From positions 1 through 64,000 of the forward strand of contig JAAFIB010000003.1 in the NCBI GenBank assembly GCA_013297725.1: DNA of 64,000 nt, read 5' to 3'. Source of the DNA: Sphingomonadales bacterium. Lineage in GTDB: Bacteria > Pseudomonadota > Alphaproteobacteria > Sphingomonadales > Sphingomonadaceae. The position numbers were made by a program, and so were the translations under genes. This document shows, in pieces, positions 31,242 to 39,480 of this stretch. Position 1 is the stretch's first letter. Each line of letters opens with the position of its first letter. A model generated the notes under the pieces. The model had not been told where the DNA came from. It saw only the letters and a list, made by a program, of their open reading frames with translations, and made no database searches.

Positions 31242-31732
31242 TTGCCGCGCCTTGTTGCTTCGCCCAGCCAATATTCCAGCTCGTCGCGGACATGCGCGAA
31301 GGCGGGCGGGGCAGAGCTTAAAAATACATCGGGGTTCCAAAGCATGAAGTGAGTAGTCACGCCGAAAAAGAAGGCCCGTTCAGACGATAGCTTTCCCAAG
31401 CTCTTCAGCATCGAAGGAAGCACGAAACGTCCCGAAGTTTCAAAGTTGGTTTCAAAGATGGAGGACGCGCCAGCACCTTCTGCCTCACGGTCGAATACAC
31501 CGCCGCGGTTGACGGCTGCTGACCATTGCGTGTTCAGATCAACTTTGCGCTGCTCTTTTTCTGTCCGGCCATATCCGATCAGGCACGGAAGGCTTGAATG
31601 ACGTTGCAAGCAAACAGAATTTTCACCGCTCGATTCAGCTACAGCATCGCGAAGCTCAGCAGGAATGGTCACGCGCCCTTTGGCATCGATCGTCGACAGT
31701 CCGGAACCGGCATAGACAACGAGAGCAGACAC
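31238..31732 (-). CDS. mraZ: transcriptional regulator MraZ
   Basis: DNA-binding repressor of the dcw cluster, built from two SpoVT/AbrB-like halves. The first half has the motif [17 protein letters not shown]. The second includes [17 protein letters not shown]. The start is a GTG (31730-31732) with a purine-rich AAGGAAAGGGG upstream. The 164-residue length is slightly longer than the E. coli protein. It is the first gene of the cluster and is ATGA-coupled to rsmH. Confidence 0.95.
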   Translation of the reverse strand: MSALVVYAGSGLSTIDAKGRVTIPAELRDAVAESSGENSVCLQRHSSLPCLIGYGRTEKEQRKVDLNTQWSAAVNRGGVFDREAEGAGASSIFETNFETSGRFVLPSMLKSLGKLSSERAFFFGVTTHFMLWNPDVFLSSAPPAFAHVRDELEYWLGEATRRGK

Positions 31733-31844
31733 GAACCAAAACCCCTTTCCTTTGGGTGTGGTTCTCCAATCGCAAAAGCGCGTGCCTTTACGTCTCGAGC
31801 TTTACAAAAGCCGAATATCAGGAATCCACCCCGGATTATTTCGA

Positions 31845-31889
31845 GGGTGTATCAGGGGAAATCATGGATGAAAAGGGGGTTTTTATGGG
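31845..31889 (-). promoter_or_regulatory. candidate MraZ-box array upstream of mraZ
   Basis: Read on the plus strand, G-triplets recur with a 10-base period at 31845, 31855 and 31875, with TGG at 31865 and a shifted ATGGG at 31885. Known MraZ operators in E. coli are TGGGN repeats with 5-base spacers, that is, also a 10-base period. The array lies 113 bases or more upstream of the mraZ start, within the 293-base gap 31733-32025. No gene was seen in that gap, and I could not place a promoter in it with confidence. The orientation opposite to the gene is a weak point. Confidence 0.4.
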
Positions 31890-32025
31890 AATTTGCTACT
31901 AAGCCATATCAAGCAATTGATTTATATTGGTTTCTTTTTTTGTGGCTCAAAGAAACTCGGCAAATCTAGAATGGATTAAACTATCCAAAAACAGATACTT
32001 ATCCGAAAAAGCACACTGCACTCCC

Positions 32026-32847
32026 TTAATTTCCCTCACTTTCCCATAGTTCTGAAGTGATCGCTTGCTTGTTCTGCAGTCTGGTAATGACAGCACCTAG
32101 CCACGCCATTGTTCCTGAAGTGATTACATTATCGGTCCATTGCTCATCATGCAAAACATCCGCATCGGCAATCAGTAGGGCTTTGCCCTTGCCTATAACA
32201 CAACTCGCGATCAATTCATCGTCGCGGATTGTGCATTTTGCCGATGGCTTGGCATTTTTGGCAGTTACCCAGATGCCTGCTGACTTAGTTGTCAGCCGGT
32301 AAGTACCTACCGTTGCATCCTTCATATCGGCTGCGTCGTCTGTTGGTAAAGCCAACTGAACTCCCCAATGCCCGAACAAGGGATTGAGCAGAGACGTAAA
32401 CAATGGGCGGCGTTGATCACCCAAGGGCAGCTCGCTGGACCATGCAAGCGCAGGGTCAGCAAAGATGATTGCGGTTCCGCCGTTTCGCAACCAGCCATCC
32501 AGCTGCACCAATTCACGCGGCGCAAGTGCTCTGGGTTGGATCATCAGCAAAGGGGTATCACCGGGTCGTCCCAGTTTTTGAAAATCGTCGATTATCACCG
32601 GTTGGTTTTTCTTGGCCAAAGCATTGAACAATGGCGCAGGCTGCGTTTCGCCCTTGGCCATCTGCTCCATAGTGACCTCACCCCATTGCAACGATATGCT
32701 CGACATGATCAGCAGCGGCGGGCGGTTACTCCGATCCTCGCCGCTTTTCTTGATGCCGAAATACAGCAGGCCGCTGATAATGATCGCAAGGATTGCGATC
32801 CCGGCAATGATGCGCCGATCAACACTGCCGGAATGAAGCTTCACCAT
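32026..32847 (-). CDS. membrane-anchored GldG/DUF4350-like protein
   Basis: Function unknown. The 273-residue product has a short cytoplasmic tail and one N-terminal membrane helix (about residues 12-32, IIAGIAILAIIISGLLYFGI), then a periplasmic domain. That domain has a GATase-like fold pattern: PLLMIQPRALAPRELVQLDGWLRNGGTAIIFADPAL, then VIGKGKALLIADADVLHD. This resembles the auxiliary domain of GldG/DUF4350 proteins, which usually sit next to ABC permeases. No ABC genes are present here. It follows a small membrane protein gene by 13 bases and precedes mraZ. Confidence 0.65.
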   Translation of the reverse strand: MVKLHSGSVDRRIIAGIAILAIIISGLLYFGIKKSGEDRSNRPPLLIMSSISLQWGEVTMEQMAKGETQPAPLFNALAKKNQPVIIDDFQKLGRPGDTPLLMIQPRALAPRELVQLDGWLRNGGTAIIFADPALAWSSELPLGDQRRPLFTSLLNPLFGHWGVQLALPTDDAADMKDATVGTYRLTTKSAGIWVTAKNAKPSAKCTIRDDELIASCVIGKGKALLIADADVLHDEQWTDNVITSGTMAWLGAVITRLQNKQAITSELWESEGN

Positions 32848-32860
32848 AATATAGGGATAT

Positions 32861-33133
32861 TCAGTTTTGCAGCGGGCCAGGGGCAGGCTGTGTTACAGGT
32901 TGCTTGTTTTGTTGATCTGGCACTACCGGGGTTACGCCGAGTTCGACCAAAGGCTCTTCGCTTCCTGCTTTTGCATTGGCGCCAGAACCAGATTTTTGCG
33001 CTGTGGTGGTTTGAGCGGGGTTATCTGCTCCATCAAGGATCATGCTTGCAACGCTTACAAACAACAGGACGACAAGCAATCCGACAAGGCCGACTTGCAA
33101 TCGCTGGATTGCGGATTCATTGGAACGCGCCAT
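32861..33133 (-). CDS. small single-pass membrane protein, unknown
   Basis: A 90-residue product from the ATG at 33133, which has AAAGGAGTTTCC directly upstream; an earlier start at 33151 adds six residues. One helix (about residues 14-36, VGLVGLLVVLLFVSVASMIL) is followed by a disordered Gln/Pro/Ala-rich tail ending VTQPAPGPLQN. No family was recognised. It lies 21 bases after cysK and 13 before the GldG-like gene, so the three may be cotranscribed. The two membrane proteins may work as a pair, which is inference only. Confidence 0.65.
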   Translation of the reverse strand: MARSNESAIQRLQVGLVGLLVVLLFVSVASMILDGADNPAQTTTAQKSGSGANAKAGSEEPLVELGVTPVVPDQQNKQPVTQPAPGPLQN

Positions 33134-33154
33134 GGAAACTCCTTTGTTCACTGA

Positions 33155-34168
33155 CTACGCGGCAACCGCAGGCGTGTCCAGTTGCCAAGGCATCGGAGAC
33201 AATCCTTTCGACGCCATCCATTGGGGATTGTATAGCGTCGAGAGATAACGAAAGCCTGTGTCGCACAGGATCGTTGCGATGCGCTTGCCCGGCCCCAGTT
33301 GCTTGGCCAATGCCACCGCCCCAGCCACATTTATCCCCGACGACAGGCCAAGACATAGCCCCTCCTCCGCCAATAGCCTGCGGACCCAGACAAGGCCTTC
33401 TTCGTCAGAAATCCTGAATTGGGTATCAATTGGCGCATGATCAAGGTTGGCGGTGATACGGCCCTGCCCGATCCCCTCAGCCACAGAATTACCCTCGGCG
33501 CGCAGTTCGCCGCACGCATAATAGTTATAAAGTGCCGCGCCGTGCGGATCGGACAAAGCGATAGTCACCGCCTCATCCTTGGCCTTTAGCCCCAGTCCAA
33601 CGCCTGCTATTGTACCGCCTGTTCCCGCAGCACAGGTAAAGCCATCAACGCGACCGTCCATCTGGCTCCAGATTTCTTCGGCAGTGGTTTCAATATGCGC
33701 ACGGCGGTTGGCGATGTTATCAAACTGGTTGGCCCATACTGCATTGTGCGTCTCCTCCGCTATCCGGCGAGAGGTGTGCACGAAGTGACCTGGATTGGCG
33801 TAAGGCGCTGCTGGAACAAGAACAAGCTCGGCACCTAATGCGCGCAGAGTATCCTTTTTTTCCTGACTTTGCGTCTCGGGCATGACGATGATCGTCTTAT
33901 AGCCCAGCGCATTGCATACCAGTGCAAGGCCGATACCGGTGTTACCCGCGGTCCCCTCGACAATAGTTCCACCGGGTTTCAGCGTGCCTTGCGCCTCTGC
34001 ATCGCGGACGATGTAAAGTGCGGCGCGGTCTTTGACTGATGCTCCGGGGTTTGCAAATTCGCACTTGCCGTAAATTTCACAGCCGGTTTCAGCGCTTGGC
34101 CCCTTCAGCAGAACCAGAGGTGTATTGCCAATAAGGTCTAGGGTCGAATTAGTAGCGGTCATTTGCAT
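33155..34168 (-). CDS. cysK: cysteine synthase A (O-acetylserine sulfhydrylase)
   Basis: PLP enzyme making cysteine from O-acetylserine and sulfide. The 337-residue protein has the PLP lysine in NPGASVKDRAALY (Lys46), the phosphate loop GTAGNTGIGL, the substrate motif VMPETQSQEK, CAAGTGGTIAGVG and the late SSGINVAGAVALAK. Two in-frame ATGs (34168 and 34162) are possible and no clear ribosome site was seen. Cystathionine beta-synthase-like paralogues are close, so O-acetylserine specificity is likely rather than proven. It is divergent from the zinc receptor gene. Confidence 0.9.
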   Translation of the reverse strand: MQMTATNSTLDLIGNTPLVLLKGPSAETGCEIYGKCEFANPGASVKDRAALYIVRDAEAQGTLKPGGTIVEGTAGNTGIGLALVCNALGYKTIIVMPETQSQEKKDTLRALGAELVLVPAAPYANPGHFVHTSRRIAEETHNAVWANQFDNIANRRAHIETTAEEIWSQMDGRVDGFTCAAGTGGTIAGVGLGLKAKDEAVTIALSDPHGAALYNYYACGELRAEGNSVAEGIGQGRITANLDHAPIDTQFRISDEEGLVWVRRLLAEEGLCLGLSSGINVAGAVALAKQLGPGKRIATILCDTGFRYLSTLYNPQWMASKGLSPMPWQLDTPAVAA

Positions 34169-34295
34169 TAGCTAGTGCGCCAACCACAAAGGCGCAAGCC
34201 ACGACCGCTTTCCATGCCCCAAGCGGTGCTTTGGAACAGCCATAGGCGTTCACCGTCATAAAAATGCCATTCGTCGATTTCCAACAAATGAGTGT

Positions 34296-34310
34296 TGTTA
34301 TACTATAACA
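34296..34310 (+). promoter_or_regulatory. Zur-box-like palindrome
   Basis: The 15-base site TGTTATACTATAACA is a perfect palindrome around a central C. It matches the core GTTATAnTATAAC of the known enterobacterial Zur box. It lies 56 bases upstream of the ZnuD-like receptor start and 128 bases from the divergent cysK start, and may overlap the receptor promoter (TATACT is also -10-like). Repression by zinc-bound Zur is inferred. Confidence 0.75.
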
Positions 34311-34365
34311 TAGAAGCTACGAGTTTTTAGAGTTTCATAATCACAATGTTTGAGGGCTTCTCCCA

Positions 34366-36462
34366 ATGAAAATTTTTAACCTGCTTGCCAGCTCTGCTCT
34401 GCTGTCATCGTTGTTGATCGCAACGCCCGCTTTCGCGCAACAGCAAGACGAAGAAACTGCCGCACAGGATGACGATTTCCACAAGGATGAAGGCATTGTT
34501 GTAACTGCCCCCTATTTTGAACGCCTTGATCTTCTTGCCGGAACATCGTCGATTTCTGGCGAGGAACTTGCTGCCGAGACCGAGGGGCAGATCGGCGAAA
34601 TGCTGACCAAGTTGCCCGGTCTATCCGCTACAAGCTTTGGCCCCGGAGCGTCGCGTCCAGTCATTCGCGGGTCGCAGGGTAATCGTGTCGCTGTACTGAC
34701 CGATGGCATTGGCAACATCGATGCGTCCAACACATCTGCGGATCATGCGGTCACTATCGATGCGTTGACCACTGAACGGATTGAGGTTTTGCGCGGCCCC
34801 GCAGTTTTGCTTTTCGGTGGTCAGGCAACCGGCGGCGCAGTGAATGTTATCGACAAACGCATCCCGCGCAATGTTCCCGACGAGGCAGTGCATGTTGATG
34901 CCCTTGCCGGCTATTCCAACGTTGCCCGCGAATATTCAGGCGGCGCATCGGTCGACGTGCCAATTGGTGATCGCTTTGTAGTCCATGCCGATGGCAGTTA
35001 CCGCAACAGTGGCGATCTGCGTATTGGCGGCTCGATACTTTCACCGACGCTGCGGGCAGAGGCGCTTGCGTTTGCCGCTGAACAAACAGCACTTGGCAAC
35101 ACAACAGAGGCGGCGAATGCCCGCACTTGGGCGGCGGCGCGCGGTCGCCTACCCAATAGCGATGTCAAAACATGGAGCGCAGGCGTTGGCGCAGCCTTTA
35201 TCGACGACGGCGGCAACCTTGGCATTTCGTTCAACGTCTATGATACGAAATATGGCATTGCCGAACGTCCCGACTTTGGCGCAGAGATTGAGGAAGATGG
35301 CGTCTCGATTGACCTAAAGCAATATCGCTTTGACCTGCGCGGCGAAGTGGAATTGGGCAGTGGCTTCTTGGATAAGCTACGTCTGCGCGCAGGCTATGCC
35401 GATTACACCCATACCGAATTGGAAGGCGGCGATATCGGCACCACATTTAACAGCTCAGCGATAGAATCGCGGCTGGAGCTGACACAAAACGAACGCAGCG
35501 GATGGCGCGGCGCAAGTGGTGTGCAGTTTTTGACCCGAGATTTTGAAGCAATCGGCGATGAGGCATTTGTACCGCCGTCGCAAACACGGTCGCTGGGCCT
35601 ATTCACGCTGCAAGAGTTTTCCTTTGGAGCCTTTGATGTTGAGGCCGCTTTGCGTTTCGATCACGCCAGCCTTGAGGCAAAATCAATCGGTGTCGCGCGG
35701 CGTTTTAACAACGTATCTGGTGCGTTGGGCCTTGGTTACACCACAGGCGACCTAAAGCTTGGTGTGAACCTTTCTCGCACTGCGCGCGCACCATCGGTTG
35801 AGGAACTGTTCTCCAACGGGCCGCATGTCGCCACCCAATCCTTTGAGATAGGTGACACAAATTTGCGCAGCGAGCGCAGCCTTAACGGCGAAATCTATGC
35901 GCGGTATGACAGCACCCGCGTTGACGGCAGCGTCACCCTTTTCGCCAATCGTTTCAGCAGCTACATCTTTGAAAACGCGACAGGCGCGATCGAGGATGAC
36001 TTGCCTGTGTTCCAATATTTTCAGCGCAAGGCCCGTGTTTGGGGAGTTGAAGCAGAGGTTAGTGCACAGCTTGGCAGCATTGGTGGCTTTGATATCGTCG
36101 TTGATGGCGTCGCTGATTATGTGCGCACCAATATTCGCAACGTGGGGCCAGCGCCGCGGATTCCGCCCCTTCGCCTGCTGGGTGGACTAGAGCTGCAAAG
36201 CGATCACCTGCAACTGCGCGGCGAAGTTGAATATAGCGATGCCCAGAACCGTGTTGCCAGCTTTGAAACAACCACCGACAGCTTCACGATGGTAAATGCC
36301 GAACTGATATGGCGACCATTTGGACGCCAGCGGAATATCAGCCTGATTGCAGCTGCAAACAACATCTTTGATGTCGATGCACGCCGCGCAGCTTCGTTCA
36401 CTAAGGATTTTGTGCCGCTAGCGGGCCGAGATTTCCGCCTGACTGCACGGTTCAGTTTCTAG
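34366..36462 (+). CDS. znuD: TonB-dependent zinc receptor, ZnuD-like
   Basis: Outer-membrane 22-strand barrel receptor. Of its 698 residues, the signal peptide is cut near AFA-QQ (residue 24). A TonB box, GIVVTAP (43-49), and the plug follow (MLTKLPGLSATSFGPGASRP, NIDASNTSADHAVTIDAL, RIEVLRGPAVLLFGG). The segment RAPSVEELFSNGPHVATQSFEIGDTNLRSERS and the later NRFSSYIF strongly recall the Neisseria zinc receptor ZnuD. I saw no His-rich extracellular loop, which ZnuD often has. The barrel closes with the terminal aromatic FRLTARFSF. With the Zur-like site upstream, zinc uptake under zinc starvation is the best reading. Other metal or haem cargo is possible. Confidence 0.82.
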   Translation: MKIFNLLASSALLSSLLIATPAFAQQQDEETAAQDDDFHKDEGIVVTAPYFERLDLLAGTSSISGEELAAETEGQIGEMLTKLPGLSATSFGPGASRPVIRGSQGNRVAVLTDGIGNIDASNTSADHAVTIDALTTERIEVLRGPAVLLFGGQATGGAVNVIDKRIPRNVPDEAVHVDALAGYSNVAREYSGGASVDVPIGDRFVVHADGSYRNSGDLRIGGSILSPTLRAEALAFAAEQTALGNTTEAANARTWAAARGRLPNSDVKTWSAGVGAAFIDDGGNLGISFNVYDTKYGIAERPDFGAEIEEDGVSIDLKQYRFDLRGEVELGSGFLDKLRLRAGYADYTHTELEGGDIGTTFNSSAIESRLELTQNERSGWRGASGVQFLTRDFEAIGDEAFVPPSQTRSLGLFTLQEFSFGAFDVEAALRFDHASLEAKSIGVARRFNNVSGALGLGYTTGDLKLGVNLSRTARAPSVEELFSNGPHVATQSFEIGDTNLRSERSLNGEIYARYDSTRVDGSVTLFANRFSSYIFENATGAIEDDLPVFQYFQRKARVWGVEAEVSAQLGSIGGFDIVVDGVADYVRTNIRNVGPAPRIPPLRLLGGLELQSDHLQLRGEVEYSDAQNRVASFETTTDSFTMVNAELIWRPFGRQRNISLIAAANNIFDVDARRAASFTKDFVPLAGRDFRLTARFSF

Positions 36463-36484
36463 GCCGTGAACCGGCTCATCTGGT

Positions 36485-36515
36485 GTTCAGCATCCTATCG
36501 ATAGGATCGCTGAAC
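36485..36515. terminator. long hairpin after the zinc receptor
   Basis: GTTCAGC-ATCCTATC (36485-36499) pairs with GATAGGAT-C-GCTGAAC (36500-36515), with one bulged C and no separate loop bases. It begins 23 bases after the receptor stop and ends 19 bases before the entericidin start. There is no T-run, so it may end or process the receptor mRNA rather than act as a classic terminator. Confidence 0.5.
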
Positions 36516-36534
36516 ATTGAATAAGGATAAAGTC

Positions 36535-36657
36535 ATGCGCAAAGTCATTGCCGCCACCCTAATCGCTGCATCATTGATGCTATCTGCCTGTAATACCGTC
36601 AAAGGCCTTGGCCGAGATATCGAATCGGTCGGTGAAGCAGGCGATAAAGCGATTTAG
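36535..36657 (+). CDS. entericidin EcnA/B-family small lipoprotein
   Basis: A 40-residue lipoprotein precursor. A short basic start (MRKVIAA) and hydrophobic stretch lead to the lipobox LSAC. The conserved entericidin tail follows, with NTVKGLGRDIESVGEAGDKAI. ATAAGGATAAAGTC supplies a ribosome site. Family members are small envelope lipoproteins linked to stationary-phase or stress responses, and the role here is unproven. Its TAG stop (36655-36657) overlaps the stop codon of the convergent tatC gene, so the two genes meet with no spacer. Confidence 0.85.
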   Translation: MRKVIAATLIAASLMLSACNTVKGLGRDIESVGEAGDKAI

Positions 36658-37430
36658 GCTGCTTCTGTATCGGCGGTTGTTTCTTCCGCCTTTTTGTTAC
36701 GCCGCTTTTGCGTGAACCAAATCGCGATAATGGCGAATTCGTATAACAGGCAGAGCGGGATCGCGAGCATCAGCTGCGAAATCACATCAGGCGGAGTTAG
36801 CACTGCCGCAATCGCAAAAGCTCCGACGATCGCATAACGTCTCCCGGCGATAAGCTGGTCGCGAGACACAATTCCTGCCCGCTCCAAAAGCATCAGCAGC
36901 ACCGGCAGCTGAAACGCTACGCCGAAACCGAAAATGAATGTCGTCGCAAAGCTAAGGTAATTGCCAACGCCGGGCAGTGCCTCTTGCGTCATACCGCCGA
37001 CATTACCCTCAAAACCAAGCAAGAATTTCAGCGCCACAGGCATAGCACCAAAATACGCAAGCGATGCGCCAAGGGTGAACAGTACCGGGGTCATCAATAG
37101 AAACGGTAAGAAGGCTCTCTTCTCATTTTTGTACAAGCCCGGGGCAATAAAGCGGTACATCTGTGTCGCAAACACTGGAAAACTCACCATCATTGCTGCG
37201 AACAAACCGACTTTAACCTGTACAAAAAACGCTTCAAAGACATCGGTATAGATCAGTTTATCTTGCCCCACATTTTTCAGAGGCTGGACCAACCAGCCAT
37301 AGATTGGGGAGGCAAAATAGAAACAGACGCCGAACGAGATCGCCAGCGCCAAAACGCACCACAACAGCCGGTTTCTGAACTCGATCAGATGGTCGAGCAA
37401 CGGCATCTTGCTGTCGTCGATATCGCTCAT
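36654..37430 (-). CDS. tatC: Sec-independent translocase subunit TatC
   Basis: Polytopic core of the twin-arginine translocase and the main signal-peptide receptor. The 258 residues include the conserved N-terminus MPLLDHLIEFRNRLLWC with the essential LxELRxR-like motif, six predicted helices and the periplasmic FFVQVKVGLFAAMMVSFPVFATQMYRFIAPGLYKNEK segment. The tail is rich in Lys, Glu and Thr. The ATG overlaps the tatB stop as ATGA. It is the last gene of tatABC and converges on the entericidin gene. Confidence 0.96.
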   Translation of the reverse strand: MSDIDDSKMPLLDHLIEFRNRLLWCVLALAISFGVCFYFASPIYGWLVQPLKNVGQDKLIYTDVFEAFFVQVKVGLFAAMMVSFPVFATQMYRFIAPGLYKNEKRAFLPFLLMTPVLFTLGASLAYFGAMPVALKFLLGFEGNVGGMTQEALPGVGNYLSFATTFIFGFGVAFQLPVLLMLLERAGIVSRDQLIAGRRYAIVGAFAIAAVLTPPDVISQLMLAIPLCLLYEFAIIAIWFTQKRRNKKAEETTADTEAA

Positions 37431-37771
37431 ACCGGCTTATCCGCTTTTGGTTTACGCGGCTTTGTTGGTTTGGGTGTTTTTTCGGGCGCTGGAAGCTCCG
37501 TCATCACCGGTACCGGTTCCGCCTCATACTTTTCCGGCGGATGATCGCGCATGATGCGTTCGTTTTCCGCAGCCCATTTCTTTTCCAGATCGGCCAGTTC
37601 AGATTCGCGCACCATTTCGTCAAACCCGCTGCGAAATTGCGCCGCGACGCTGCGTGCTTTACCGATCCAATTGCCAACATAGCGCAACACGCGCGGCAAA
37701 TCCTTTGGCCCGATGACCAAAAGCGCAATGAGCGCGACAAGCAACAGCTCGCTGGAAGCGATATCAAACAT
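37427..37771 (-). CDS. tatB: Sec-independent translocase subunit TatB
   Basis: Single-helix Tat component that binds TatC and the signal peptide. It opens with MFDIASSELLLVALIALLVIGPKDLPRVLR, the TatB hallmark of a short helix with Glu near the start and a GP hinge. An amphipathic helix (GNWIGKARSVAAQFRSGFDEMV) and a Pro/Lys-rich tail follow. The 114 residues are short to normal for TatB. It lies 20 bases after tatA and is coupled to tatC. Confidence 0.95.
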   Translation of the reverse strand: MFDIASSELLLVALIALLVIGPKDLPRVLRYVGNWIGKARSVAAQFRSGFDEMVRESELADLEKKWAAENERIMRDHPPEKYEAEPVPVMTELPAPEKTPKPTKPRKPKADKPV

Positions 37772-37791
37772 GGTTCAGACCCTGAACGGGA

Positions 37792-38019
37792 TTATTTCTG
37801 TTTTTCGCTGGTCGTTTCCGCGTCGATAACTGTTGGCGCAGGGCCTTCAATTCGGGATGGCGGCGCTTTTGCATCAGCTTCCTCTTCGCTCATTCCTTTT
37901 TTGAACTCTTTAATGCCCTTTGCGACATCGCCCATCATGCCGGAAAACCGACCGCGGCCGAACAGCAACATCACGATGACGCCGACTACGATCCAATGCC
38001 AGATGCTAGTACCACCCAT
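37792..38019 (-). CDS. tatA: Sec-independent translocase subunit TatA
   Basis: Pore-forming Tat subunit, 75 residues. The membrane helix ([16 protein letters not shown]) is followed by the FGRGRF hinge and an amphipathic helix ([14 protein letters not shown]), then an acidic tail. It is the first gene of tatABC and lies 52 bases after scpB, with GGAGAT upstream of the ATG. Confidence 0.95.
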   Translation of the reverse strand: MGGTSIWHWIVVGVIVMLLFGRGRFSGMMGDVAKGIKEFKKGMSEEEADAKAPPSRIEGPAPTVIDAETTSEKQK

Positions 38020-38071
38020 TTCAATCTCCTAAGCAAAGGGCGCACGCCCCGTTGCAATTCATTACTCTAAT

Positions 38072-38692
38072 CTAGGCGTTCGGATCGGATATTTCCAGCG
38101 CGCTTTCGTTATTCTGCGTATCTTCCTCTTCTGCCTCGTTCATTCCTTCGAACGCAAGGTCAACAGGATCAAGCAATCCGGCGGCTTTCAGGTCAGCTAG
38201 GCCCGGCAAATCGCGGCGGTTTGTGAGACCAAAATGCGCCAAAAACTCGGCAGTAGTCGCATAGATCAACGGCCGACCCGGCACTTCCCTTCGTCCCGCC
38301 GGACGAACCCAGCCCGCCTCCATCAGTACATCCAGCGTGCCTTTGGAAATCTGCACCCCTCGAATCGCCTCTATCTCGGCGCGACTGACAGGTTCGTGAT
38401 ACGCGATGATCGCTAGCGTTTCGACCGCCGCACGCGATAGTTTGCGACTTTCTTCACGTTCCCGCCGCAGCAAATGCGCCAAATCAGCAGCGGTTTGAAA
38501 ATGCCAGGTCTTGCCGCGCTGCACCAGTTCGATGCCGTGGCCGCTATACTGTTCCTCAAGCCGCTTTAGCGCATCGGGCACATCAATAGCATCGCCGACA
38601 TAACCGCGAATTTGTTCAACGGTCATCGGTGTTTCTGCGGCAAACAAGGTCGCCTCAACCGAACGCATACCGATATCATATTCGATCATCAT
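38072..38692 (-). CDS. scpB: segregation and condensation protein B
   Basis: Winged-helix kleisin-associated subunit of the SMC-ScpAB condensin. The 206 residues contain two winged-helix units, with SVEATLFAAETPMTVEQIRGYVG and LSRAAVETLAIIAYHEPVSRAEIEAIRGVQISKGTLD, and the RPLIYATTAEFLAHFGL end motif. The acidic C-tail is disordered. The ATG overlaps the scpA stop as ATGA. The second Met is equally possible as start. Confidence 0.94.
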   Translation of the reverse strand: MMIEYDIGMRSVEATLFAAETPMTVEQIRGYVGDAIDVPDALKRLEEQYSGHGIELVQRGKTWHFQTAADLAHLLRREREESRKLSRAAVETLAIIAYHEPVSRAEIEAIRGVQISKGTLDVLMEAGWVRPAGRREVPGRPLIYATTAEFLAHFGLTNRRDLPGLADLKAAGLLDPVDLAFEGMNEAEEEDTQNNESALEISDPNA

Positions 38693-39480
38693 GCCCCAAT
38701 TCCCACTTTGGCCCTTAACATCAACGGTTCGAATGTGCCGTCCTGTTGCAAATCAATTGTCCCACGCTTGGCCAATTCCAGCACAGCTGCAAAGCTTGAG
38801 GCCAATGCCGATTTTCGTAAACCCGGAATAGTTTCGGGCGGCAAGAACGATTCCAGCTGGGTCCAGCTAATCGCATGACCAACCATTTTGGAAACCCGCT
38901 CCAGCGCTTCCTCCAGCGTCATGACGGCACGCCGCTTCACCACATGCAGCACCGGTTCGTTACGCGCATGCAGCTGCGCATAGGCGGTAATCAGTTCAAA
39001 ATAGCTGCAATCCCAAATGTTTTTGCGAACGACACGCAGTCCTTCGGGTGTGCCGCGTAGAAATATGTCGCGGCCAATCCGGTCACGCGCCATTAACCGC
39101 GCCCCGCTTTCACGCATAGCATTCAGCCGTTCGAGCCGCAATTGCAGGCGCAACGCGAGCTCCTCTGGCGAGGGATCAATGTTTGGATCCTTGGGCAGCA
39201 GCAACGCGGACTTCAAATACGTTAGCCACGCCGCCATCACCAGATAATCTGCCGCCAACTCCAACTTCAGCGCGCGGGCATTTTCAATGAAAACCAGATA
39301 TTGATCGACCAGTTGCAAAATCGAGATAGCCCGCAAATCCACCTTTTGATTGCGCGCCAGCGTCAGCAATAGATCGAGCGGACCTTCCCAGCCGTCGATG
39401 TCGATTTTCAACGTTTCGCCGTCATCCTCGACTGTGGCTGGAACGTCATCTTCAAGGAACAGATCGTCAATTTCGCTCAT
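38689..39480 (-). CDS. scpA: segregation and condensation protein A
   Basis: Kleisin that bridges SMC heads in chromosome condensation. The 263 residues show the N-terminal signature GWEGPLDLLLTLARNQKVDLRAISILQLVDQYL and a middle region LAADYLVMAAWLTYLKSALLLP. The C-terminal winged helix has AVLELAKRGTIDLQQ. It is ATGA-coupled to nagZ upstream and scpB downstream. Confidence 0.95.
   Translation of the reverse strand: MSEIDDLFLEDDVPATVEDDGETLKIDIDGWEGPLDLLLTLARNQKVDLRAISILQLVDQYLVFIENARALKLELAADYLVMAAWLTYLKSALLLPKDPNIDPSPEELALRLQLRLERLNAMRESGARLMARDRIGRDIFLRGTPEGLRVVRKNIWDCSYFELITAYAQLHARNEPVLHVVKRRAVMTLEEALERVSKMVGHAISWTQLESFLPPETIPGLRKSALASSFAAVLELAKRGTIDLQQDGTFEPLMLRAKVGIGA

Noticed and set aside
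32368-33417. 349-codon plus-strand frame across three minus-strand genes
   Set aside because: It crosses the boundaries of three genes that have starts, ribosome sites and domain or membrane features, and has an implausible Arg/Gln/Cys-rich composition.
36485-36515. Hairpin considered as a phage or IS attachment site
   Set aside because: No integrase, transposase or direct-repeat partner nearby; position after a stop codon fits an mRNA 3' structure better.
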